DNA from: DASULK01 sp036278255
Lineage (GTDB): Bacteria > Actinomycetota > Actinomycetes > Mycobacteriales > Micromonosporaceae
NCBI GenBank assembly: GCA_036278255.1
Contig: DASULK010000080.1
Span: forward strand, 9,434-73,433
Direction of reading: 5' to 3'
DNA: 64,000 nt
Position numbers and translations under genes: made by a program. Shown piece after piece: positions 9,253 to 18,038 of this stretch. The notes below the pieces were generated by a model that saw nothing but the letters and a program-made list of their open reading frames with translations, had not been told where the DNA came from and did no database searches. Numbering within the stretch: position 1 is the first letter of the stretch; each line of letters starts with the position of its first letter.

Positions 9253-9704
9253 GGCTGGAACGGTTCCGCTGGTGGCACATCGATGACGCGCTGCGCATCG
9301 AGGAGGAGCTCTTCGGTGTCGAGCGGTGGACGGCGGCGATGTTCTGGAACGAGCTGGCCAACGGGCACTGCTACCTGGCGGCGCTCGATGAGACGGACGT
9401 ACTGGTCGGCTACGCCGGCCTCGCCGTACTGCGGGACGAGGCCTGGGTGCAGAACATCGCCGTACGGCGGGATCTCCAGCGGCACGGCATCGGGCGGGCT
9501 CTGTTGGAGGCGCTGCTCGCCGAGGCGACCCGGCGGGGCGTGCGCAAGGTGCTGCTGGAGGTCGCCGTCGACAATGCGTCGGCGCAGAAGCTGTACGGGA
9601 TGTACGACTTCGAGCCGATCGGTGTGCGCCGCGGCTACTACCAACCGAGTAACACCGATGCGCTGGTGATGCAGCGCCTGATGGAGGTGGGACGTGAAGG
9701 CTGA
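9249..9704 (+). CDS. rimI: Ribosomal protein S18-alanine N-acetyltransferase
   Basis: GNAT acetyltransferase of 151 residues. The acetyl-CoA pyrophosphate loop RRDLQRHGIGRALLE is around residue 75-90, followed by LEVAVDNASAQKLYGMYDF and RRGYYQPSNTDALVM, which are typical of RimI. It overlaps tsaB by four bases at its start and tsaD by eleven at its end, so tsaB-rimI-tsaD is one tightly coupled unit, as in many actinobacteria. The known E. coli target is S18; the target here is inferred. Confidence 0.92.
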   Translation: MRLERFRWWHIDDALRIEEELFGVERWTAAMFWNELANGHCYLAALDETDVLVGYAGLAVLRDEAWVQNIAVRRDLQRHGIGRALLEALLAEATRRGVRKVLLEVAVDNASAQKLYGMYDFEPIGVRRGYYQPSNTDALVMQRLMEVGREG

Positions 9705-10743
9705 CGAACCGCTGATCCTCGGGATCGAGACCTCCTGCGATGAGACGGGGGTGGGGATCGTCCGTGGACACACCCTGCTCGCTGATGCTCTCGCCTCCAG
9801 TGTGGACGAGCATGCCCGGTTCGGTGGTGTGGTGCCCGAGGTGGCGAGCCGCGCCCACCTCGAAGCGATGGTGCCCACCCTGCAGCGGGCGCTCGACGAG
9901 GCCGGGGTCACCCTGGCCGACATCGACGCGATCGCGGTGACCGCCGGGCCGGGGCTGGCCGGCGCCCTGCTGGTGGGGGTGGCCGCGGCCAAGGGCTACG
10001 CACTGGCCGCGGAGAAGCCGATCTACGGCGTCAATCACCTCGCCGCCCACGTCGCCGTCGACACGCTGGAGCACGGCCCGCTGCCGGAGCCGGCCGTCGC
10101 CCTGCTGGTCTCCGGCGGCCACTCGTCGCTGCTACTCGTTGACGACCTGGCCACCGGGGTCACCCCGCTCGGGGCCACCATCGACGACGCGGCCGGTGAG
10201 GCGTTCGACAAGATCGCCCGGCTGCTCGGTCTGCCGTTCCCCGGCGGACCGCCGATTGACCGGGCGGCCCGGGAGGGGGACGCCGCGGCGATCAGCTTCC
10301 CGCGGGGCCTGACCGCCCCGAAGGATCTTGCCGACCATCGGTTCGACTTCTCCTTCTCCGGCCTGAAGACCGCCGTCGCCCGCTGGGTGGAGACGCGGCA
10401 GCGGGCCGGTGAGCCGGTACCGGTCGCCGACGTGGCCGCGTCGTTCCAGGAGGCGGTCTGCGACGTGCTGACCGCTAAGGCGATCGACGCCTGCCGTACC
10501 CATGGGGTGGAGACCCTGGTGATCGGCGGCGGGGTGGCCGCCAACTCACGGCTGCGCGCCATGGCCGAGCAGCGGGCCGCCCGGCACGGCATCACCGTGC
10601 GCATACCCCAACCGAGGCTCTGCACCGACAACGGTGCGATGGTCGCGGCGCTCGGCGCCCACCTGGTCGCCGCCGGGATTCCGCCGAGCCCGCTGGACCT
10701 GCCGGCAGACTCCGCGATGCCGCTCACCGTGGTGAGTGTGTAG
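9694..10743 (+). CDS. tsaD: tRNA N6-threonylcarbamoyladenosine transferase TsaD
   Basis: Catalytic subunit that transfers threonylcarbamoyl to A37 of tRNAs reading ANN codons. The 349 residues include the N-terminal GIETSCDETG, the metal-binding His pair in NHLAAH (H115 and H119), VSGGHSSLLLV, and the C-terminal GGGVAANSRLR and CTDNGAMVAA motifs. It starts with GTG inside the end of rimI. The stop shares one base with the GTG of the following small gene. Confidence 0.97.
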   Translation: MKADEPLILGIETSCDETGVGIVRGHTLLADALASSVDEHARFGGVVPEVASRAHLEAMVPTLQRALDEAGVTLADIDAIAVTAGPGLAGALLVGVAAAKGYALAAEKPIYGVNHLAAHVAVDTLEHGPLPEPAVALLVSGGHSSLLLVDDLATGVTPLGATIDDAAGEAFDKIARLLGLPFPGGPPIDRAAREGDAAAISFPRGLTAPKDLADHRFDFSFSGLKTAVARWVETRQRAGEPVPVADVAASFQEAVCDVLTAKAIDACRTHGVETLVIGGGVAANSRLRAMAEQRAARHGITVRIPQPRLCTDNGAMVAALGAHLVAAGIPPSPLDLPADSAMPLTVVSV

Positions 10744-11009
10744 TGTCCGGCCCTGTGATTGTCCGTATGTGGGAGGTACGGGCCGAGCCGGCCCGGTTCG
10801 CCGACCTGATCTCGTGGGTGTGTGACACGGCGCTGCCCGAGATCGAGCACAGTCCGTTACATATTTCCAGCGAGGTTTTCTCCTCGACCGACCACCGGGT
10901 GGTGGTCATCTCCAAGTGGCGCAGCAACCCGCTGTCGTTACCCGACCCGCCGCTGCGCCTGGTGGCCCGCCCCCCGCACTCCTGGGACTTCACCCACGTC
11001 GACCGCTGA
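10743..11009 (+). CDS. Small conserved hypothetical protein, possibly ABM-like
   Basis: An 88-residue protein overlapping the tsaD stop by one base, so probably in the same mRNA; a second GTG at 10755 would shorten it by four residues. The order of strands and helices (IVRMWEVRAEP, a helix around FADLISWVCD, HRVVVISKW) resembles a single ferredoxin-like antibiotic-biosynthesis-monooxygenase (ABM) fold. There are no recognisable catalytic residues. Function unknown; position after tsaD suggests only co-expression. Confidence 0.6.
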   Translation: MSGPVIVRMWEVRAEPARFADLISWVCDTALPEIEHSPLHISSEVFSSTDHRVVVISKWRSNPLSLPDPPLRLVARPPHSWDFTHVDR

Positions 11010-11111
11010 CCCATCCATCCGGGGGCAGGCCGGCGGGCACCCGGGTTCGGAAGAGGGGGCCGCTAATTCGATGGCGCACAGTGGTCTCGGTCCGTAGCGT
11101 CGGTGATTGCT

Positions 11112-12818
11112 ATGCGGCCTCTCCCCGTGGACGATCCCGGCGTCCCCGACCATCGCTCGCCGACCCGCTTCCTGCTGTGGTTGGCCGCCCGGGTCTGGCC
11201 GACGTTGACCGTCGGCATCGGCCTCGGCGTGGTCTGGATGGTCAGCCAGGCGCTCACCCCCGCGGTGATCGGTAAGGCCATCGACGCCGGGCTGCGAGCC
11301 CGCGACCTCAACGCTCTCACCACCTGGTCGCTGGTCCTGCTCGGACTCGCCCTGCTACAGGCCGCCGCCGGCATCGCCCGACACCGCATGGTGGTGTACA
11401 ACTGGCTCGCCACGGCCTACCGCACGGTCCAGCTCACCGTCGATCAGGCCAACCGGCTCGGCGCTACGCTGCCCAAACGATTGGCCAGCGGTGAAGTGGT
11501 CAGCATCGGCACCGCCGACATCAACCACCTCGGCAGCGCGATCGACATCACCGCCCGCGCCGCCGGCGCCGTCGTCGCCATCGTCACCGTGGCGGCGATC
11601 CTGCTCCACACCTCGGCGACCCTCGGACTGGTTGTCGTGCTCGGCGTACCGCTGCTGCTGGCCATCGTCGGTGGCCTGATCCGACCACTGCACCGGCGGA
11701 AACAGGCCTACCGCGACCAGGAGGCCACACTGACCACCCAGGCCGGCGACCTTGTCGCGGGCCTGCGGGTGCTGCGGGGAGTGGGTGGGGAGCCGGTCTT
11801 CGCCCACCGCTACCGGAACGAGTCGCAGTGGCTGCGGATCCGGGGGGTGCGCGTGGCCCGGGTCGAGTCCCTGCTCGCGGCCGCGGAGGTCCTGCTGCCC
11901 GGCATCTTCGTCGTCCTGGTCACCTGGCTCGGTGCCCGGTTCACGCTCCGGGGAGAGATCACCCCCGGCCAACTGGTCGCCTTCTACGGGTACGCCGCGT
12001 TCCTGGTGACGCCGCTGCGTACCCTCACCGAAGCCCTGCACAAGTTCACCCAGGCGCACGTCGCCGCCCGCCGGGTGGTCCGACTGCTCGGACTGCAGCC
12101 GGAGTTCACCGATCCGCCGCACCCGGTACGACTGCCTGATGAGCCGGGCGACCTGGTTGATGTGGCATCCGGTCTGGTGGTGCGCCCCGGCCGGTGCACC
12201 GCGTTGGCAGCCGCGGTGCCCGAGGACACGGTCACCATCGCCGACCGGCTCGGCGGCTACACCGACGGGGAGGTCACCCTCTCCGGCGTACCGCTGCGCA
12301 AGCTGGCACTGGCGACGGTGCGGGAGCGGACCCTGGTGGCGGACAACGACGCGCGGCTCTTCGCCGGACCGCTACGGGCGGAGCTCGACCCGCACGACCG
12401 GGCCAGCGACGCAGAGATCAGCGCCGCACTGGCTGTGGCCAGCGCCATCGACATCATCGACGCCCTGCCCGACGGGCTGGACACCATCGTGGCCGAACGG
12501 GGGCGGGAATTTTCCGGTGGCCAACAGCAGCGGCTGCGCCTCGCCCGCGCCCTGGTCGCCGACCCACAGATCCTGGTGCTGGTAGAGCCGACCAGCGCCG
12601 TGGACGCGCACACCGAGGCACGGATCGCCGAACGGCTCATCGCGGCCCGCAGTGGACGGACAACGGTGGTGGCCACGACCAGCCCTCTGCTGCTCGACCA
12701 TGCGGACACCGTCGCCTTCGTCGAGGACGGCAAGGTCATCGCTGAGGGCACCCACCGCGAACTGCTCGACACCGAGCCGCGGTATGCGGCGACCGTCACC
12801 CGAGGGGAGGGGGCGTGA
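11112..12818 (+). CDS. ABC exporter half-transporter with degenerate ATP site
   Basis: A 568-residue half-transporter: six predicted membrane segments in residues ~20-310, then an NBD. The NBD keeps the signature FSGGQQQR but has lost the Walker A GxxGxGK[ST] (the stretch reads CTALAAAVPED). Walker B ends ILVLVEPTS, so the usual Asp is Val, and the switch His is missing (ATTSPL where AHRL is expected). A GTG three codons earlier is an alternative start. It overlaps the next half-transporter by four bases; together they should form a heterodimer in the inner membrane. The substrate is unknown. Confidence 0.85.
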   Translation: MRPLPVDDPGVPDHRSPTRFLLWLAARVWPTLTVGIGLGVVWMVSQALTPAVIGKAIDAGLRARDLNALTTWSLVLLGLALLQAAAGIARHRMVVYNWLATAYRTVQLTVDQANRLGATLPKRLASGEVVSIGTADINHLGSAIDITARAAGAVVAIVTVAAILLHTSATLGLVVVLGVPLLLAIVGGLIRPLHRRKQAYRDQEATLTTQAGDLVAGLRVLRGVGGEPVFAHRYRNESQWLRIRGVRVARVESLLAAAEVLLPGIFVVLVTWLGARFTLRGEITPGQLVAFYGYAAFLVTPLRTLTEALHKFTQAHVAARRVVRLLGLQPEFTDPPHPVRLPDEPGDLVDVASGLVVRPGRCTALAAAVPEDTVTIADRLGGYTDGEVTLSGVPLRKLALATVRERTLVADNDARLFAGPLRAELDPHDRASDAEISAALAVASAIDIIDALPDGLDTIVAERGREFSGGQQQRLRLARALVADPQILVLVEPTSAVDAHTEARIAERLIAARSGRTTVVATTSPLLLDHADTVAFVEDGKVIAEGTHRELLDTEPRYAATVTRGEGA

Positions 12819-14572
12819 GCGGCGCGCTGCCGGTGGCGGACGCCCGGGAGGTGCGCCGCTACGCCCGGACCCTGATGCGCCGCCACCCGCGGGCGCTCGC
12901 GGTGACGCTCGGGTTGCACGCGTTCGCCGCGGTCGCCGGCCTGGCCGCGCCGCGGCTGCTCGGTAGCCTGGTCGAGGCGATCTCCGAGGGCACCACGGCG
13001 GTGACCGTCGATCAGATCGTGTTAGCCATCGCCGGGTTCGTGGTCGTCCAGGCGGTGCTGGTCCGCTTCGCGCAGTTCACCTCCGCCCGGTTGGGTGAGC
13101 GGGTCCTCGCCGAACTGCGGGAAGAGTTCATCGACCGGATCCTCGCCCTCCCGCTCTCCACCGTAGAGCGCGCCGGCGCCGGCGACCTGCTGACCCGCGC
13201 CTCGCGGGATGTTTCCGCGCTCTCGCGCACGGTCCGTTTCGCCGTCCCGGAGACCCTCATCGGGATGGTCACCGCCGGCTTCGTCGTCGGCGCGATCATC
13301 CTGGTCGGGCCGTTGCTGGCACTGCCCTGCCTGATCGCGGTGCCGGTGCTGTGGGTCGGGACGCGATGGTATCTGCGCCGAGCCCCCGCCGGCTACCTGC
13401 GCGAAAACGCCGCCTACTCCGGCATCACCGACGGGGTCAGCGAGACGGTCGACGGTTGCCGCACCACCGAGGCGCTGGGCCAGCAGGCCCGCCGCCGAGC
13501 CCGCACCGACGCGGACATCCGCGAGTCGTACGCCGCCGAACGGTACACGCTCTTCCTCCGTACCGTCTGGTTCCCCGTGGTGGAGATCGGCTACGTCATA
13601 CCGGTCGTCGCGACGCTGCTCCTCGGCGGGTGGTTCTACATCGAAGGCTGGGTGACCCTCGGCCAGGTCACCGCCGCCGTCCTCTATGTCCAGCAGCTCA
13701 TCGACCCGCTTGACCGGTTGCTCTCCTGGCTCGACGAACTCCAGGTCGGTGGGGCGTCGCTGGCCCGGCTGCTCGGCGTCGCGCAGGCGCCCGGGGACCG
13801 GTCGCTGCCGCCGGCCCGTCCCTACGGGGAGAATCCGCCGGCCGCGCGGGACGTGCGCTTCTCCTACTTCGAGGGGCGGGACGTCCTGCACGGCGTCTCC
13901 CTGGTCCTGAAACCGGGGGAGCGATTGGCCATGGTCGGGCCCTCCGGCGCCGGCAAGTCCACCCTGGGGCGCCTGCTGGCCGGCATCCACCGGCCTCGTG
14001 CCGGGGAGGTCACCGTCGGCTGCGCGCCCCTGGTGGACCTGCCCCTCGACGAGCTGCGGCGACAGGTCGCCCTGGTCACCCAGGAGCACCACGTCTTCAT
14101 CGGTACGCTCCGCGACAACATGGCGATGGTTCGCCCCGACGCCTCTGACGATGAGGTGCGCTCCGCGTTGGCGGCGGTGCACGCGCTCGACTGGGCCGAG
14201 CAGCTGCCGGCCGGATTGGAGACGGTGGTCGGGGCGGGCGGCCATCCCCTCTCCGCCGCCCAGGCCCAGCAGCTCGCGCTGGCCCGGCTGGTGCTCGCCG
14301 ACCCGCACACCCTGGTGCTGGACGAGGCGACCTCGCTGATCGATCCGCGGGCTGCCCGGCACCTGGAGCGGTCGCTGGCCGGGGTGCTGGCCGGTCGTAC
14401 GGTCGTGGCGATCGCCCACCGGCTCTTCTCCGCCCACGACGCCGACCGGGTCGCGGTGGTGGAGGACGGGCGCATCACCGAGCTGGGCCCGCATGACGAA
14501 CTGATCTCCGCCGACGGCTCGTACGCCGCGCTCTGGCGTTCCTGGCACGGCGACCACCCCTCCCCGACCTGA
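12815..14572 (+). CDS. ABC exporter half-transporter, catalytically competent half
   Basis: A 585-residue partner of the preceding gene, started by a GTG coupled through a GTGA overlap and preceded by GAGGGGAGG. The transmembrane part spans residues ~25-310. The NBD has an intact Walker A GPSGAGKST, Q-loop VTQEHH, Walker B LVLDEATS and switch AHRL, but its signature is LSAAQAQQ rather than LSGGQ. In the heterodimer its Walker A would face the FSGGQ of the first subunit, forming the one consensus ATP site. Type IV exporter of an unknown small molecule. Confidence 0.87.
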   Translation: MSGALPVADAREVRRYARTLMRRHPRALAVTLGLHAFAAVAGLAAPRLLGSLVEAISEGTTAVTVDQIVLAIAGFVVVQAVLVRFAQFTSARLGERVLAELREEFIDRILALPLSTVERAGAGDLLTRASRDVSALSRTVRFAVPETLIGMVTAGFVVGAIILVGPLLALPCLIAVPVLWVGTRWYLRRAPAGYLRENAAYSGITDGVSETVDGCRTTEALGQQARRRARTDADIRESYAAERYTLFLRTVWFPVVEIGYVIPVVATLLLGGWFYIEGWVTLGQVTAAVLYVQQLIDPLDRLLSWLDELQVGGASLARLLGVAQAPGDRSLPPARPYGENPPAARDVRFSYFEGRDVLHGVSLVLKPGERLAMVGPSGAGKSTLGRLLAGIHRPRAGEVTVGCAPLVDLPLDELRRQVALVTQEHHVFIGTLRDNMAMVRPDASDDEVRSALAAVHALDWAEQLPAGLETVVGAGGHPLSAAQAQQLALARLVLADPHTLVLDEATSLIDPRAARHLERSLAGVLAGRTVVAIAHRLFSAHDADRVAVVEDGRITELGPHDELISADGSYAALWRSWHGDHPSPT

Positions 14573-14630
14573 TCCCCCTTCCCCGTTGATCAGGGACTTG
14601 GTGGGCGTGTTGGGCGATCGGTCGGACGGA

Positions 14631-15827
14631 TCAGGCTGCGGCCTCCAGCGGGTCGGCGAGGAGCCGCTCGAAGGCCAACTCGGCGGCGCCGATCAGCGCC
14701 GCGTCCTCGCCGAGTTTCGGCGTCCGCAACCGCAGCTGCTCCCGGCCGGCCAGCAGTGCGCTCGCATTGAGCCGGCTGCGTACCTGGGCCGCGGCGGCCA
14801 GGTAGACGTCCCGCAACGTCCCCCCGAAGATCACCATCTCCGGATTGAGGATGTTTACCAGGTTCGCCACTCCGAATCCCAGCCAGTCGCCGACCTGGCG
14901 TACCGACGCCTGGGCGACCGCGTCGCCCCGGTCGGCGGCGTCGATGACGGCGCGTATCGCGGCCTGGCCCCAGCCGTGCTCCCGTCCCGCCCCTCGCAGC
15001 AGGGCGTACTCGCCGATCTCGGTCTCCCAGCAGCCGTACGAGCCGCAGCCGCAGGGCCGGCCACCCGGGCGGACGACCATGTGGCCCACCTCGCCGCCGT
15101 AGCCACCGTGCCCGGTCAGCCGTCGGCCTCCGGCGATGATTCCGGCGCCGATGCCGACATCGCCGTAGAGGTAGATGAGGTTGTCGCAGCCGACCGCCGC
15201 TCCCCGGGCATGCTCGGCGAAGGCCGAAACGTCGGCAACGTTCCCCACCGAGACCGGGGTTGCATCCCCCAGCTCCGCCTTGAGCGCCGCGCCGAGCGGC
15301 TCATCGACCCAGCCGGTGTTGGGGCTCAACCGGACCAGCCCGTCGTCGCGGCGGACCATGCCACAGACCGCGATGCCCGCACCGACACAGACCGCCCCGA
15401 GCGGAACCGTGGAGTTCATCTCCTTGACGAACCCGGCCAGCAGCGGGACCGCCTCATCGGCTGCCAGGCCCCGCGGCCGCTCCATCTCCCGCCGATCGAG
15501 TACCTCACCCCCGAGACCTATCCGGGCAGCGCGGAGCCGGTCGACGTCGATGCTGAAGGCGTAGGTGTAGATGCGGTCCGATTCCGGCCGGACGACCAGT
15601 GAGGGGCGCCCGGCCCGGCCGGTCTCGCGTGGTGCCGCCTCGCTGACCAGGCCGCTGGCGGCCAGGTCAGCGGTGAGCGCCCCGATGGTGCTGCGGTTGA
15701 GCCCCAGCACACTGGTCAACTCGGCACGGGAGGTCGGCCCGTGGACGTGGATGTAACGCAGCAGGGCACCGAGATTCTGCCGGCGGATCTCCTCCTGGCT
15801 CGGCCCTGCGCGCATCGGTACGGTCAT
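14631..15827 (-). CDS. ROK-family transcriptional repressor of the sugar ABC operon
   Basis: A 398-residue protein with an N-terminal winged helix (SRAELTSVLGLNRSTIG about residues 30-50) and a C-terminal ROK sugar-kinase-like domain. The GDVGIGAG phosphate loop, GEVGHM, and zinc motif CGCGSYGCWE are present. The start is the ATG at 15827 preceded by GGAAGG. It lies 19 bases after the permease stop on the same strand, so it is probably the last gene of the transporter operon and may autoregulate it in response to the imported sugar, as XylR-type ROK proteins do. Confidence 0.9.
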   Translation of the reverse strand: MTVPMRAGPSQEEIRRQNLGALLRYIHVHGPTSRAELTSVLGLNRSTIGALTADLAASGLVSEAAPRETGRAGRPSLVVRPESDRIYTYAFSIDVDRLRAARIGLGGEVLDRREMERPRGLAADEAVPLLAGFVKEMNSTVPLGAVCVGAGIAVCGMVRRDDGLVRLSPNTGWVDEPLGAALKAELGDATPVSVGNVADVSAFAEHARGAAVGCDNLIYLYGDVGIGAGIIAGGRRLTGHGGYGGEVGHMVVRPGGRPCGCGSYGCWETEIGEYALLRGAGREHGWGQAAIRAVIDAADRGDAVAQASVRQVGDWLGFGVANLVNILNPEMVIFGGTLRDVYLAAAAQVRSRLNASALLAGREQLRLRTPKLGEDAALIGAAELAFERLLADPLEAAA

Positions 15828-15846
15828 TCCACCTTCCGCAGATCGG

Positions 15847-17100
15847 TCAACCGCCGCTTGCGGTTGCCCGGCGACGGGACAGGGCGTCAACCCCCGCAGC
15901 GAGTAGAAGCACCAGCCCGGTCAGAATGTATTTGACTCCCGAGCTGTAGCCCATCAGACCCATGCCGTTGTCGATGACCGCGACGACCGCGCCGCCGAGC
16001 ACCGCGTCGAGGACCCGACCTTTACCGCCGAAGAGGCTGGTGCCACCGATGACCGCCGCGCCCACCGCGTAGAGCAGCACTTTACTGCCGCCGGTGTTGG
16101 CGTCCACCGAGGCGGCTCGGCTAGCGGCGATGATGCCCCCGATCGCCGCCATACCGGAGCAGATGGCGAAGGCCGAGATCCGGATGCGGTCGACGTTGAT
16201 GCCGGCCCGCCGGGCTGCCTCCCGGTTGCCGCCGACCGCGTAGACGTGCCGGCCGTACGCGGTGCGCCGCAGCACGAAGGTCCCGGCGACCAGCAGGAGC
16301 GCGATGATCGGTACGACGACGGGCACTCCCTTCAGCGACACGAGCAGCGGATTGCGGCTGCGTTCGAGGTTGAGCAGGTATACGGCGGCGCTCAGCAGCA
16401 GCGTGAGCACGGCGATCCGGGCGAACACCACGGTGATCGGCTCCGTGGCCAGGCTGCGGGCGGTCCGTTTGCGATAGCGCATCAGTTGGACGGCGGCGTA
16501 TCCCCCGGCCCCGCCCGCGACCATCAGCCAGCCGAGCAGCGGCGGCAGATTGCGGTTGGCGATGGCGAGCAGCGCCTCGTTGCGGATGGAGACGTTCGTG
16601 CCGCCCTCGATCAGCAGCAGCACGACTCCCTGGAAGGCGAGGAAGGCGGCGAGTGTGACGACGAAGGAGGGGATTCCGATCTTGGCTACGAGGAGGCCGA
16701 GAACGAGCCCGATCAGCACGCCGGTAGCGATGGCCGCCGCGACCGCGATGTACCAGGGGTATCCGAGCAGCGTCGCCAGGTTGGCCAGCACGGCGGCGCA
16801 GACCCCGCTGGCGAAGCCCGCCGACAGGTCGATCTCGCCGATCAGCAGCACGAAGACCAGCCCCATCGCGATCACCGTGACCGCGGCGCCCTGGGTGAAG
16901 AGGTTGGCGAAGTTCCCGGCGGAGAGGAAGACCGGGCGCATGATGGTGAAGGCCAGACAGAGAACGACCAGTCCCAGCACGGCCGGCAGGGCACCCAGGT
17001 CGCCGCCGCGGAGCCGGCTCACATAGTTGCTGATGTGCTCGCGGACGGTGACCACGGCCACCGGCTTGGTCTGCTGGACCGCTGTGGTGGTGGTGCTCAT
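15847..17100 (-). CDS. Sugar ABC transporter permease, XylH-like
   Basis: A 417-residue inner-membrane permease with more than ten hydrophobic segments. GEIDLSAG and GRHVYAVGGNREAARRAG are typical of the branched sugar/ribose permease family, and the large size with an extra hydrophobic region (residues ~220-250) matches XylH more than RbsC. The start overlaps the stop of the ATP-binding gene by four bases. It is the third gene of the transporter unit, after the binding protein and the ATPase. Confidence 0.9.
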   Translation of the reverse strand: MSTTTTAVQQTKPVAVVTVREHISNYVSRLRGGDLGALPAVLGLVVLCLAFTIMRPVFLSAGNFANLFTQGAAVTVIAMGLVFVLLIGEIDLSAGFASGVCAAVLANLATLLGYPWYIAVAAAIATGVLIGLVLGLLVAKIGIPSFVVTLAAFLAFQGVVLLLIEGGTNVSIRNEALLAIANRNLPPLLGWLMVAGGAGGYAAVQLMRYRKRTARSLATEPITVVFARIAVLTLLLSAAVYLLNLERSRNPLLVSLKGVPVVVPIIALLLVAGTFVLRRTAYGRHVYAVGGNREAARRAGINVDRIRISAFAICSGMAAIGGIIAASRAASVDANTGGSKVLLYAVGAAVIGGTSLFGGKGRVLDAVLGGAVVAVIDNGMGLMGYSSGVKYILTGLVLLLAAGVDALSRRRATASGG

Positions 17101-17903
17101 GGGTTGGCTCCCGATGCGACGTTGTCTGCGTACGGTGCTTCGTGGTCGGGCGCGGGCCCCCGGCCGTCGTTACGCCCCGTTGTGATCAGTTCCACCACCT
17201 GTGCGTGGGTGACCTCGGTGGTCTTCACCGCGGCGACCATCTGGCCGAGGTAGAGCGCGGCGATTCGGTCGGAGACGGCGAAGACGTCGTTCATGTTGTG
17301 GGAGATGAGGATGACGGCGAGCCCGTTGTCGGCGAGTCTGCGCACCAGTTCCAGCACCTGTGCGGTCTGGGCGACCCCGAGCGCCGCGGTCGGTTCGTCG
17401 AGAATGACGAGTCTGCTGTTCCAGAGCACGGCCTTAGCGATCGCCACGGTCTGGCGTTGCCCGCCGGAGAGGCTGGAGACGTGTTGGCGCAGCGATGCCA
17501 CGGTGCGTACGGAGAGGCCATCGAGGGTCTCCGCCGCCATCTGCTCCATCGTGGGCTCGTCGAGCACGATGCCGTTGCGTTTTTCCCGGCCGAGAAACAT
17601 GTTCTGGACGATGTCGAGGTTGTCGCAGAGCGCGAGGTCCTGGTAGACGACCTCGATTCCGAGGGCGGCGGCGTCCCGTGGGTTGCCGATGGTCACCGGC
17701 CGGCCTTCGAAGTAGAGCTCTCCGCCATCGACGGGGTGAATGCCGCTGATGCATTTGACCAGGGTGGACTTGCCGGCTCCGTTGTCGCCGACGAGCGCGG
17801 TCACTTCGCCGGGTGGTACGGAGAGGCTGACGTCACGCAGGACCTGGACGGGGCCGAAGTTCTTGTCGATCCCGCGCAGCTCCAACAGAGGGGTCGCAGG
17901 CAT
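17097..17903 (-). CDS. Sugar ABC transporter ATP-binding protein, single NBD
   Basis: A 268-residue ATPase with Walker A GDNGAGKST, signature LSGGQRQ and Walker B LVILDEPTAALG. E. coli XylG-type proteins have two NBDs in about 510 residues; actinobacterial versions of this subfamily commonly have one, as here, so a homodimer is expected. It couples by four bases to the permease and is separated from the binding-protein gene by 135 bases containing a perfect 19-bp hairpin. Confidence 0.92.
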   Translation of the reverse strand: MPATPLLELRGIDKNFGPVQVLRDVSLSVPPGEVTALVGDNGAGKSTLVKCISGIHPVDGGELYFEGRPVTIGNPRDAAALGIEVVYQDLALCDNLDIVQNMFLGREKRNGIVLDEPTMEQMAAETLDGLSVRTVASLRQHVSSLSGGQRQTVAIAKAVLWNSRLVILDEPTAALGVAQTAQVLELVRRLADNGLAVILISHNMNDVFAVSDRIAALYLGQMVAAVKTTEVTHAQVVELITTGRNDGRGPAPDHEAPYADNVASGANP

Positions 17904-17950
17904 GGGTTCTCCTTTACGCGGGTTTCCGGTGGAGCCTCGGCGCGGCCGAC

Positions 17951-18001
17951 CCGTTGGGCTCCGCCCGGCGCGTGGGTGACGTGCCGGGCGGAGCCCAACG
18001 G
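17951..18001 (-). terminator. Perfect 19-bp hairpin between binding-protein and ATPase genes
   Basis: Arms CCGTTGGGCTCCGCCCGGC (17951-17969) and its exact reverse complement (17983-18001) enclose a 13-base loop. It follows the stop of the minus-strand binding-protein gene and has no long T-run. The likely role is partial termination or protection of the upstream mRNA 3' end, giving more binding protein than membrane components. That role is inference from position. Confidence 0.7.
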
Positions 18002-18038
18002 TGGTGCCGACGTGCCATGCTGATCGCGTCGGTCCCGG

